From: an uncultured Porphyromonadaceae bacterium
GTDB taxonomy: Bacteria; Bacteroidota; Bacteroidia; Bacteroidales; Muribaculaceae
Direction: 5' to 3'
DNA length: 16,827 nt
NCBI GenBank assembly: GCA_938027385.1
Contig: CALJBF010000213.1
Coordinates: forward strand, 1-16,827
Part shown: positions 6,792 to 13,988 of the stretch, in pieces
Position numbering within the stretch: position 1 is the first letter of the stretch
How the letters are laid out: every line of letters starts with the position of its first letter
Notes under the pieces: generated by a model
The model's database searches: none
What the model was told of the DNA's origin: nothing
What the model saw: only the letters and a program-made list of their open reading frames with translations
Program-made: the position numbers and the translations under genes

Positions 6792-8644
6792 CAAGACATA
6801 CAGAAAACAACGGTCGTCAGGCCGCTGCGCCGCGGCATCAGCTCACCGACTTCCTCCCCACCACCGTAAAAGAGATGCGTCTGCACGGGTGGGACGAGGT
6901 GGATGTGGTGCTTTTCTCAGGCGACGCGTATGTGGATCACCCCTCGTTCGGCGCCGCTGTGATAGGCCGCACGCTGTATGAGATCGGCGGCTACCGGGTG
7001 GCTATTGTTCCACAGCCGAACTGGCAGGATGACCTGCGCGACTTCAGGAAATTCGGGCGTCCGCGCCTGTTTTTCGGCGTGTCGGCGGGGGCGATGGACT
7101 CGATGGTAAACCACTATACTGCGGCGCGCCGCCGCCGCAGTGACGATGCCTATACCCCTGACGGGCGTCACGGCATGCGTCCCGACTATCCCACGATTGT
7201 CTATTCGGAGATTCTGAAGAAACTCTATCCCGATGTGCCGGTGATAGCCGGCGGCATCGAGGCGTCGTTGCGCCGCGTGTCGCATTACGATTACTGGCAG
7301 GACCGGCTGCGTCCCTCTATAATGGCCGACGCGCCGGTCGACATGATCATCTACGGCATGGGCGAGATGCCGCTTCTCGAACTGGCCCGGCGTCTCGATG
7401 CCGGCGAGCCGGTTTCGTCGATAACCGACATCCCCCAGACCGTGGTCTGGGCCGACAAGGCCGGCGAGGGGATTGTGCTGCATTCTTACGAGGAGTGCCG
7501 CCGCCACAAGCTGAGCCAGGCGCAGAATTTCAAGCATGTCGAGCAGCAGAGCAACCGCTATGCCGGCGACACGATATGGCAGGGGCACGGCGACCGGTTC
7601 GTGCGCATCAACCCTATGTATCCACCCATGACCACCGAGCAGATCGACCGTTCGTTTGATCTTCACTATACCCGCGTGCCGCACCCTCGCTACAAGGGGA
7701 AACGTATCCCGGCATACGAGATGATACGTCATTCGGTGAACATGCACCGCGGCTGTTTCGGCGGCTGCGCGTTCTGCACCATCTCGGCGCACCAGGGCAA
7801 ATTCATTGCCTCGCGGAGCAAGGAGTCGATTTTGCGCGAGGTGCGTCAGGTGTGTCAGATGGAGGATTTCAAAGGATACATCAGCGACCTCGGGGGCCCG
7901 TCGGCCAACATGTACTCGATGCGCGGGCGCGACGAGTCGGTCTGCCGCAAGTGCATGCGTCCCAGCTGTCTGCACCCTAAACCGTGCAAAAACCTGAACA
8001 CCGACCATTCGGCATTGCTCGACATATATCATGCCGTCGACGCCCTGCCCGAGGTGAAGAAGTCGTTCATCGGCTCGGGTGTGCGCTATGACCTGTCGAT
8101 GCACCCCACCGGCGACCGCCGCATCGATGCTGTAAACCGCCGCTATAACGAAGAACTGATACGCGACCATGTGAGCGGGCGTCTCAAGGTGGCGCCCGAG
8201 CATACCGAAGACTGCGTGCTTGAGGTGATGCGCAAGCCCTCGTTCTCGCTGTTCTATGATTTCAAGAAGATTTTCGACGCTGTGAACCGCCGCGAAGGGT
8301 TGCGGCAGCAGCTGATACCATATTTCATCTCGTCGCATCCCGGCTGCCATGAAGTCGACATGGCCGAGCTTGCCATCAAGACCCGCGACCTTGATTTCCG
8401 GCTTGAGCAGGTGCAGGACTTCACCCCCACGCCCATGACCGTGGCCACCGAGATCTACTATACCGGATTCCACCCCTATACCGGCGAGAAAATCTACACG
8501 GCCACCCGCCCCGAGGAGAAACTGGCCCAGCGCCAATACTTTTTCTGGTATGACCGCGCCTACCGCCAGTCGATCGACCGCTCCCTCCGCCGCATGCACC
8601 GCCCCGACCTCATCGCCCGCCTCTTCAAGAAACAGGTCAACTGA
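6788..8644 (+). CDS. ygiQ: YgiQ family radical SAM protein
   Basis: A 618-residue radical SAM protein of the YgiQ family; the biological reaction of the family is not established. The N-terminal part reads FLPTTVKEMRLHGWDEVDVV and LFSGDAYVDHPSFG, a cobalamin-domain-like segment common to these proteins. Then come RLFFGVSAGAMDSMVNHYT, VIAGGIEASLRRVSHYDYW and, at 323-330, the cluster ligands Cys323, Cys327 and Cys330 in CFGGCAFC (CxxxCxxC), which bind the [4Fe-4S] cluster and S-adenosylmethionine. A second cysteine set (CRKCMRPSCLHPKPC) lies further on. The C-terminal part ends with FTPTPMTVATEIYYTG, typical of the family. The ATG is within ATGA shared with the uvrB stop, which points to translational coupling. 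The gene is last in the plus-strand block; a strong terminator follows about 70 bases later. Confidence 0.93.
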   Translation: MTRHTENNGRQAAAPRHQLTDFLPTTVKEMRLHGWDEVDVVLFSGDAYVDHPSFGAAVIGRTLYEIGGYRVAIVPQPNWQDDLRDFRKFGRPRLFFGVSAGAMDSMVNHYTAARRRRSDDAYTPDGRHGMRPDYPTIVYSEILKKLYPDVPVIAGGIEASLRRVSHYDYWQDRLRPSIMADAPVDMIIYGMGEMPLLELARRLDAGEPVSSITDIPQTVVWADKAGEGIVLHSYEECRRHKLSQAQNFKHVEQQSNRYAGDTIWQGHGDRFVRINPMYPPMTTEQIDRSFDLHYTRVPHPRYKGKRIPAYEMIRHSVNMHRGCFGGCAFCTISAHQGKFIASRSKESILREVRQVCQMEDFKGYISDLGGPSANMYSMRGRDESVCRKCMRPSCLHPKPCKNLNTDHSALLDIYHAVDALPEVKKSFIGSGVRYDLSMHPTGDRRIDAVNRRYNEELIRDHVSGRLKVAPEHTEDCVLEVMRKPSFSLFYDFKKIFDAVNRREGLRQQLIPYFISSHPGCHEVDMAELAIKTRDLDFRLEQVQDFTPTPMTVATEIYYTGFHPYTGEKIYTATRPEEKLAQRQYFFWYDRAYRQSIDRSLRRMHRPDLIARLFKKQVN

Positions 8645-8716
8645 CCTTATTTCGCGCTTTTAGGTTACAGTCCCTGACTTTGGCAGGCTACCGGAGACTG
8701 GTAATAATATGAAAAT

Positions 8717-8787
8717 AAAAACCGGAGGAACAGGTTTTACCATTCCTGACTTACATAAGTCGTGTTAAACCTGTTCCTCCGGTTTTT
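8717..8787. terminator. Bidirectional hairpin terminator between convergent genes
   Basis: A perfect 21-bp inverted repeat pairs 8717-8737 with 8767-8787. The stem core is CCGGAGGAACAGG against CCTGTTCCTCC, closed by A-tracts on one side and T-tracts on the other, so transcripts in either direction end with a U-run. The 29-base loop holds a second small hairpin (GACTT 8748-8752, ACAT loop, AAGTC 8757-8761). It would stop the rfbB-to-ygiQ transcript and that of the DUF4293 gene on the opposite strand. Confidence 0.85.
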
Positions 8788-8808
8788 ATAATGTCATTTG
8801 TCTCGGAA

Positions 8809-9231
8809 TCAGCGCAGACGGTCGGCGGCTCTGAGCAGTTTCTCGTCTTTGGTGATGCCACGGTAGGCCAGCAGGGCGAAAATCAGTGCGCCCAGGAGCA
8901 GGAAGATGCTACCCTGCCACTCGTAGGGTGACTCGGGTGTGCTCCAGCCGAAATAGATGCACCCTTCGGTCACGCAGCAGCACGCGATCAGCAGAATCGA
9001 GATTACGGTCATGGCCTTCTGGCGCCTGGTGTTGCGGTACATGAATATCGCCAGGAAAAGCAACAGCGCCACCACGCCGCTCACGGTTACGAATACAGGG
9101 AAGTCGTGCGTGTAAAGCAGTTGCGTACCCGGCTCGGCCGCCGGCATGAAGAACAGCGGAGAGAAACAGAATATTACCATAAGCAGTGTGGCGAAAAGCA
9201 GCCAAACGCTCTGCCATCTTTGTATTTGCAT
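8809..9231 (-). CDS. DUF4293 family integral membrane protein
   Basis: A 140-residue protein of unknown function from a family common in Bacteroidota. It begins MQIQRWQSVWLLFATLL, close to the family's usual I-Q-R-x-Q-T start, and has four predicted membrane helices at roughly 8-30, 46-65, 74-92 and 107-124, followed by a basic tail (KDEKLLRAADRLR). A cluster of three cysteines (ACCC, residues 83-86) lies in helix 3. The ATG at 9231 was chosen because a perfect promoter sits just upstream at 9253-9283. The frame stays open to an ATG at 9390, but that longer form would run through the promoter and adds residues of no family likeness. The gene is single, convergent with ygiQ and divergent from the LRR gene. 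Confidence 0.83.
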   Translation of the reverse strand: MQIQRWQSVWLLFATLLMVIFCFSPLFFMPAAEPGTQLLYTHDFPVFVTVSGVVALLLFLAIFMYRNTRRQKAMTVISILLIACCCVTEGCIYFGWSTPESPYEWQGSIFLLLGALIFALLAYRGITKDEKLLRAADRLR

Positions 9232-9252
9232 ATCGTTAGTGTCTTTTGTCTG

Positions 9253-9283
9253 CAAAGATAAGCATTGTGCCCGTCTTTTCAAA
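9253..9283 (-). promoter_or_regulatory. Consensus Bacteroidota promoter of the DUF4293 gene
   Basis: On the minus strand a -33 TTTG (9283-9280) is followed after exactly 19 bases by TATCTTTG (9260-9253), a perfect match to TTTG-N19-TAnnTTTG. The -7 element lies 21 bases before the ATG at 9231, leaving a short leader. Confidence 0.82.
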
Positions 9284-9368
9284 AAACAAACCATATCTTC
9301 TGTAGTTAGATAAAAAGAATTGATATGACAGGGCTGTATGTTAAAAAATGCAAAATAATATAATTGGT

Positions 9369-9399
9369 TTTGAAATTGGTGTATTGACAATTATCTTTG
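9369..9399 (+). promoter_or_regulatory. Consensus Bacteroidota promoter of the LRR gene
   Basis: TTTG at 9369-9372, 19 bases, then TATCTTTG at 9392-9399: a perfect match to the Bacteroidota housekeeping promoter. Transcription would start near 9406, giving a leader of nearly 60 bases before ATG 9463. It shares the exact -7 octamer with the divergent promoter 132 bases away. Confidence 0.82.
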
Positions 9400-9431
9400 C
9401 AAAAAGAGAATATATGAGCAGATTGTCAATA
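9382..9431 (+). repeat. 10-bp inverted repeat flanking the LRR promoter -7 element
   Basis: TATTGACAAT at 9382-9391 is the exact reverse complement of ATTGTCAATA at 9422-9431. The arms lie just before the -7 element and about 15-25 bases after the expected start of transcription. This arrangement could be a pair of operator half-sites or a chance match in an AT-rich spacer. The arms are too far apart for a simple transcript hairpin to include the upstream one. Confidence 0.6.
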
Positions 9432-9462
9432 ATTCTGTCTGATATAAAACTGCAACAATACA

Positions 9463-10554
9463 ATGATTAAGATTATGAAAAAACTCGTTCTGACTACATT
9501 GATTTTAGTAGCAAGTGTCTGCGGGATGTCGGCCCAGAAATTTGAGGCCGGTGGACTCAACTACCGTGTACTATCGAAGAGTGACCTGACTGTGACACTG
9601 GTAGGTGGCAGTATTGCTGACGGATACCTCGCGGGGGTGAAATCTGTAGTCGTGCCTGAGAATGTGACTGAGCCGGTTTCGGGGCAGACATATACTGTGG
9701 TAGCCACCGAGGGCGCGTTTTACGGCCTTGAGGATATTGAAGATGTTTCATTGCCAAACACCATCACATCAATCACATATGATTTTGTGGAGTTGCCGAA
9801 TCTGGTATCGCTGAATCTGCCTGAATCGTTGGTTTCCTTGCGGGGTTTTGACACGTTGCCGAAACTCACGGAACTTGTGTTTCCTGAATCGTTGCAGACA
9901 ATCTGTGATGAATCGTTTCTCTATGTCGGGCTCAAAGAGGTGGTTCTGCCTGCAAGTGTGACTCGTCTTGGCTATATGGTATTCTCGGAGATGTTCAATC
10001 TTGAACGGATTGAGATGCCTGGTATGAAACATGCCGGCACGTATGTGCTGAATGACTGTACCAAATTGAAGAAACTGGTATTGCCCCCGTGTTTCAGTCA
10101 AAATGATCTCCTCTCATTTTCAAGTGATTTTGAAGAAGTGTGGTTCGGGAGTGACGGTTCGGATGCTGAATGTATGCTTTCCGTGACAAGTTTCAAGTGC
10201 AAGCCGGATGCCGTGTACTGTGCGCGTCAGGAACCACCCGTATTCTATGATACAGAAAGAATTGATATTTACGGGATTCAGGGCAATAGTCAATATGCGT
10301 TCGGAACCATGGCCGAACTGCCGCAGGTGCCGCTGTATGTTCCGGTGGGGAAGGGGGAGACCTACAGGAACGCGCCCTACTGGGGGATGATGGATGTCAG
10401 GGAATATGACTTCTCGAACGGAATCGCGGTCACCGAGGCCGATAACAGCCACAGTACGGAGATTTACTACGACCTGACGGGCCGGAAGGTCGATAAAAAT
10501 AATCTGGCGCCGGGCATATATGTCAGCGCCGGCCGCAAGATCGTGATCCGTTGA
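9463..10554 (+). CDS. Secreted BspA-like leucine-rich repeat protein
   Basis: A 363-residue exported protein of unknown role. The N-terminus is a type I signal peptide (KKLVLTTLILVASVCGMSAQ, cleaved before KFEAGG); ATG 9475 (MKKLVL) is an equally good start. A short beta region (LNYRVLSKSDLTVTLVGG) is followed, from about residue 85 to 225, by irregular repeats of the LRR_5/BspA type: LEDIEDVSLPNTITSI, LVSLNLPESLVSL, LTELVFPESLQTI, LKEVVLPASVTRL, LERIEMPG, LKKLVLPP. After a linker with VPLYVPVGKGETYRNAPYW, a phrase common in this family, the protein ends in YYDLTGRKVDKNNLAPGIYV and a basic GRKIVIR tail, similar to the C-terminal sorting-like module seen on many exported Bacteroidales proteins. 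It is visibly less GC-rich than the flanking genes. It is single, with its own promoter. Such proteins may bind host or bacterial surfaces, but no ligand can be named. Confidence 0.82.
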   Translation: MIKIMKKLVLTTLILVASVCGMSAQKFEAGGLNYRVLSKSDLTVTLVGGSIADGYLAGVKSVVVPENVTEPVSGQTYTVVATEGAFYGLEDIEDVSLPNTITSITYDFVELPNLVSLNLPESLVSLRGFDTLPKLTELVFPESLQTICDESFLYVGLKEVVLPASVTRLGYMVFSEMFNLERIEMPGMKHAGTYVLNDCTKLKKLVLPPCFSQNDLLSFSSDFEEVWFGSDGSDAECMLSVTSFKCKPDAVYCARQEPPVFYDTERIDIYGIQGNSQYAFGTMAELPQVPLYVPVGKGETYRNAPYWGMMDVREYDFSNGIAVTEADNSHSTEIYYDLTGRKVDKNNLAPGIYVSAGRKIVIR

Positions 10555-10559
10555 CCGGG

Positions 10560-11240
10560 TTACCTGGCGAGGGAGAGCAGGGGGAGGAGGTCGGCGAGTC
10601 GGGCGATGTGGCGTGCGGCGCGGAAATCGTCGGGCACGTCGATGGCCTGCGAGTGGATGTTGACGCCGTCGGGGTCGTCGAGCTGTACGGTGAGCCAACC
10701 CAGGGCGTTGGGCCAGCGGAAATCTTTTGCGGGATTGTCGCCCACATAGACAAAACGGTGTTCGGCAGGGTTACGCTCCATCATCATGCGGAACGGGGTC
10801 TGCTGAGTCTTGTCGGCGCCGGTCTCGCCCGAAATCAGGATGTTGTCGGGGGCTATGTAGTCGGTAAGCCGCAGCGCCTCGATTTTGGCGCGTTGCGTGC
10901 CCGGGCGCCCGTCGGTAATCAGCCCTACGGCGATATTTTTCTCCTTAAGGCTGTCAAGCAGCTCTTTGGCTCCCGGCGAGAGCGAGATGTCGGGCACATG
11001 CGTGCGGTATATCTCTACCATTGCCGGAACCTTGAACTGAGTGTCGGGGTTGTGTTGCCACAATACTGCGCTGAGGTCGTCGAGGCCCTTTTCGGTCGAC
11101 TCTGATTCCTCAAGGATAGTCAGGGCCAGTTCGGGGTGCATCTCGCCGGCGCGGCCTATCGCTCCGGCGATGGCGCGGTATGCCGATTTCACATAGTCTA
11201 TCTCCTTGAAAAGGGTGTCGTCGAGGTCAAATACAACCAT
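10560..11240 (-). CDS. HAD-family hydrolase (phosphatase)
   Basis: A 226-residue cytoplasmic haloacid dehalogenase-type hydrolase, probably a small-molecule phosphatase. All four catalytic motifs are visible: motif I FDLDDTL at 4-10 (nucleophile Asp5, acid/base Asp7), motif II LITDG at 107-111 (Thr109), motif III Lys144 in GADKTQ, and motif IV VYVGDNPAKDF at 164-174 (Asp168 and Asp173). The helical stretch after motif I (FKEIDYVKSAYRAIA) indicates a subfamily I cap of roughly 70-80 residues. The substrate cannot be deduced. The start directly precedes motif I, so no N-terminal extension is missing. The stop lies five bases from the stop of the convergent LRR gene, with no room for a terminator between them. 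Confidence 0.87.
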   Translation of the reverse strand: MVVFDLDDTLFKEIDYVKSAYRAIAGAIGRAGEMHPELALTILEESESTEKGLDDLSAVLWQHNPDTQFKVPAMVEIYRTHVPDISLSPGAKELLDSLKEKNIAVGLITDGRPGTQRAKIEALRLTDYIAPDNILISGETGADKTQQTPFRMMMERNPAEHRFVYVGDNPAKDFRWPNALGWLTVQLDDPDGVNIHSQAIDVPDDFRAARHIARLADLLPLLSLAR

Positions 11241-11436
11241 GGTGTCGTTGTTGGGTGCTATTCCGTTTACAAATATTTTTACGCAATGTTAACACTCCGG
11301 CGCCCCCTGTGGTTCGCCCCTGCAAAGTTAAGGAAATGGCAGCAATGTGCCGCGAAACACCGGCGATTATAATTTTAGGGGGATTTTTGCGTTATTGTAA
11401 GTGTCGGAGATGAACCACCTGCCGGCATTTTTTGCA
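11241..11436. other. Divergent spacer between the HAD gene and the TonB-dependent receptor gene
   Basis: A spacer of up to 196 bases upstream of both genes. On the minus strand TAACTTTG (11330-11323) matches the -7 consensus for the HAD gene, with about 82 bases of leader, but no TTTG lies at the correct -33 spacing. On the plus strand the nearest match to a -7 box is TAATTTTA at 11370-11377, one mismatch and again no -33 partner. No RNA gene or clear hairpin was seen. Confidence 0.5.
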
Positions 11437-13863
11437 ATGAGATTCAGTATACGACATATATTCGCGGTTGTCATGGCGTTTGTGGCCGGGGCGTTGGCGC
11501 TTGCGGCCCAGGTGAACATACATGGCAAGATTGTCGACAACGAGCAGTCGCCCCTCGAGTTCGTGACCGTGCGCGTGGCCGGTACGGCAATCGGCACCAC
11601 GTCGGGACTCGACGGCACTTACCGGCTGTCGGCACCCCCGACTGATACACTCACCGTGGTGTTCTCGTGCATAGGATATGACGAGATCAGGCGTCAGCTA
11701 ATCGACCCCAAAGGTGACCTGGTGCTTAACGTTACCATGCGCCCAAAAGACAAGGTGCTCCAGGAGATTGAGTTCACCGATTTCCGCAAGCAGACCAACC
11801 AGATGCAGACCATCGACAAGACCGACTATCACCTGGCGGCCGACCCCACCGGCGGTTCGGTGGAGTCGATGCTCTCTACCATCGCCGGTGTGAACTCGAA
11901 CAACGAGATGTCGAGCCAGTATTCGGTGCGTGGCGGCACATACGACGAGAACTCGGTATATATCAACGGCATCGAGGTCTACCGCCCGCAGCTTGTGTCA
12001 TCGGGCCAGCAGGAGGGTCTGAGTGTCATCAACCCCGACCTGGTGGGCGCCATCAGTTTCTCTACCGGCGGTTTCGGCGTGGAGTACGGCGACAAGATGT
12101 CGTCGGCGCTCGACATCACCTACCGCGAGCCCGAGTCGTTCGAAGGCTCGGTATCGGCATCGCTGATGGGTGCCACGGGCGCCATAGGCACGTCGTCGCG
12201 CAAGTTCTCGCAACTGCACGGCATCCGCTACAAGCGCAACGCCTCTCTGCTCAGCTCAATGGAGACAAAGGGTGAGTATGACCCGAATTTCTTTGACTAT
12301 CAGACCAACCTCACCTTCCGTTTCAGCAAGAAACTCAAGGCGTCGTTCCTGGGCAACATAGCCATCAACAACTATAAGTTCACGCCGGTGAACCGCACCA
12401 CGAACTTCGGCACCTCGACCGACGCCAAGCAGTTCAAGGTGTATTTCGACGGCGGCGAGAAAGACCGGTTCGAGACATATTTCGGCGCGCTGAACCTGCG
12501 TTACCAGCACTCGCGCTCGACCGATCTGTCACTGCTGGCCTCGGGCTATCTGACCAACGAGCTTGTGGCCTACGACATAACCGGCGAATACTGGCTTGAT
12601 GCGGCCGGCACAACCGGCGGCGGCAACCCCGACAACGCCATCGGCGGCGAACTGGGCGTGGGCCGCTACCACGAACATGCCCGCAACCGTCTGAAAATAT
12701 CGGTGTTCCAGCTCGGCGTGGCCGGCCATACCGGCATATCGCGCCACAATCTCAGTTATGGCGTGAATTTCAGCACCCAGAAGATCATGGAGCGCACCCG
12801 CGAGTGGGAGTTGCGCGACTCGGCGGGATACACGCTGCCGTCTGACGGCCAGAACATCCGCATGATCTACAACCTGACGTCGAACCACGACCTCTCGACC
12901 ACACGTTTCGCCGCCTACGCGGCCGACAGCTACCGTCTTGAGACTTCGGCCGGATTCCTGTCGATAAACGCCGGGCTGCGTTTCTCGTACTGGAGTTTCA
13001 ACAAGGAGTTCCTGGTGTCGCCGCGCGCCAACGTAGCTTTCATCCCCGAGCGTAACAGCAACTGGACATTCCGTTTCGCCACGGGCCTCTACTATCAGCA
13101 GCCGTTCTACAAGGAGTTTCGTCAGCCGGTGGAAGACGCTCTTGGGAATACCGTCATCAACCTTAACAGCGAGATAAAGTCGCAGCAGAGCCTGCATTTC
13201 ATTTTAGGATCTGACTTCACGTTCCGCATGATGGGTCGCCCCTTCAAGTTCTCGGCCGAGGCTTATTACAAGAAACTGAACCGGCTCATTCCGTATGAGA
13301 TAGATAACCTTAAGGTGGTTTATCAAGGCGAGAACCTAACCGACGGCTATACCGCCGGACTCGACATGAAACTGTTCGGCCAGTTCGTGCCGGGCACCGA
13401 CTCGTGGATCTCGTTCTCGCTGATGAAGACCGGCGAGAACCTCAACGGTGTCACCGTGCCGCGGCCTACCGACCAGCGCTATTCGCTTGCGCTTTATTTC
13501 ACCGACTTCTTCCCCAAGTTTCCCAAGTTGAAATTCTCGTTGCGCGGCATACTTTCCGACGGCCTCCCCACCACGGCGCCACATTCGTCGCGCGACAAAG
13601 GGTATTTCCGTTCGCCGGCCTACAAGCGTGTCGACGTCGGGCTGCATTACGCCCTGCTCTCGCCACTTTCCGACACTGAATCGCGCACCGGGCTGCACCG
13701 CTGGTTCAAGAGCATCTGGCTCGGGGTGGATGTCTTCAACCTGCTCGACATCTCTAACGTGTCATCTTATTACTGGGTAACCGACGTCAACAACATCAAG
13801 TACGCGGTGCCCAACTACCTGACCCGCCGCCAGTTCAACGTGCGCCTCAGCATCGATTTCTGA
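11437..13863 (+). CDS. TonB-dependent receptor with N-terminal carboxypeptidase-regulatory-like domain
   Basis: Outer-membrane active transporter driven by TonB. From ATG 11437 it has 808 residues; GTG 11401 and ATG 11410 give longer forms, but 11437 places a signal peptide (RFSIRHIFAVVMAFVAGALA, cleaved near AAQ) at the very N-terminus. Residues about 26-100 are a carboxypeptidase-D regulatory-like beta sandwich (GKIVDNEQSPLEFVTVRVAG, then GTYRLSAPPTDTLTVVFSCI). The plug follows at about 130-230 with YSVRGGTYDENSVYINGIEV and SGQQEGLSVINPDLV. The rest is a beta barrel rich in alternating aromatic strands and ends RRQFNVRLSIDF with the terminal Phe expected of an outer-membrane barrel. It is shorter than SusC proteins, and no SusD partner, sigma or anti-sigma gene is adjacent, so a glycan role is not supported. 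The substrate is unknown. Confidence 0.88.
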   Translation: MRFSIRHIFAVVMAFVAGALALAAQVNIHGKIVDNEQSPLEFVTVRVAGTAIGTTSGLDGTYRLSAPPTDTLTVVFSCIGYDEIRRQLIDPKGDLVLNVTMRPKDKVLQEIEFTDFRKQTNQMQTIDKTDYHLAADPTGGSVESMLSTIAGVNSNNEMSSQYSVRGGTYDENSVYINGIEVYRPQLVSSGQQEGLSVINPDLVGAISFSTGGFGVEYGDKMSSALDITYREPESFEGSVSASLMGATGAIGTSSRKFSQLHGIRYKRNASLLSSMETKGEYDPNFFDYQTNLTFRFSKKLKASFLGNIAINNYKFTPVNRTTNFGTSTDAKQFKVYFDGGEKDRFETYFGALNLRYQHSRSTDLSLLASGYLTNELVAYDITGEYWLDAAGTTGGGNPDNAIGGELGVGRYHEHARNRLKISVFQLGVAGHTGISRHNLSYGVNFSTQKIMERTREWELRDSAGYTLPSDGQNIRMIYNLTSNHDLSTTRFAAYAADSYRLETSAGFLSINAGLRFSYWSFNKEFLVSPRANVAFIPERNSNWTFRFATGLYYQQPFYKEFRQPVEDALGNTVINLNSEIKSQQSLHFILGSDFTFRMMGRPFKFSAEAYYKKLNRLIPYEIDNLKVVYQGENLTDGYTAGLDMKLFGQFVPGTDSWISFSLMKTGENLNGVTVPRPTDQRYSLALYFTDFFPKFPKLKFSLRGILSDGLPTTAPHSSRDKGYFRSPAYKRVDVGLHYALLSPLSDTESRTGLHRWFKSIWLGVDVFNLLDISNVSSYYWVTDVNNIKYAVPNYLTRRQFNVRLSIDF

Positions 13864-13874
13864 GGCCGCCGGGG

Positions 13875-13910
13875 AATGGGAGGAATGGGAGTGATGGGAG
13901 TGATGGGAAA
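13875..13910 (+). repeat. Four tandem copies of a 9-bp G-rich repeat
   Basis: Units AATGGGAGG, AATGGGAGT, GATGGGAGT and GATGGGAAA lie end to end starting 11 bases after the receptor stop codon. The unit carries a GGGA core. It lies in the convergent spacer after the receptor gene and before the solute-binding gene, outside any coding frame seen here. Confidence 0.85.
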
Positions 13911-13911
13911 G

Positions 13912-13947
13912 GTCGGACGAGTCTGACTTGTCGGACAGGTCTGACTT
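13912..13947 (+). repeat. Two tandem copies of an 18-bp repeat (GTCGGAC...GTCTGACTT)
   Basis: Units at 13912-13929 and 13930-13947 are identical at 16 of 18 positions, differing only by GA against AG in the middle. Each unit contains GTCGGAC followed by GTCTGAC, so short imperfect hairpins are possible. It directly follows the 9-bp repeat, and the remaining 41 bases to the next gene hold nothing recognised. No clear terminator with a T-run was seen in this convergent spacer. Confidence 0.82.
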
Positions 13948-13988
13948 CTTTGGGGGGTGGCTTTTCTGATGAGAGGGCGGGTGGCCGG

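Noticed and set aside
6917..8599. Long open frame (560 codons) on the minus strand opposite the YgiQ gene
   Set aside because: The plus strand encodes a clear full-length radical SAM protein. The antisense frame is low-complexity His/Arg/Val-rich text without a recognisable domain, as expected opposite GC-biased codons.
8717..8787. Insertion sequence ends or att site
   Set aside because: No transposase or integrase is nearby and the repeat arms are only 29 bases apart; position between convergent genes and the T-tracts fit a terminator.
9384..9389. TTGACA as a sigma-70 type -35 box
   Set aside because: The organism shows Bacteroidota promoter architecture, and a perfect TTTG-N19-TATCTTTG promoter already spans this site; the match is probably incidental or part of the inverted repeat.
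9232..9390. N-terminal extension of the DUF4293 protein to an ATG at 9390
   Set aside because: It would be translated from DNA containing the gene's own consensus promoter (9253-9283), and the family normally starts at the MQIQR position.
13875..13947. CRISPR array
   Set aside because: The units are 9 and 18 bp, directly abutting with no spacers, and no cas gene is present.
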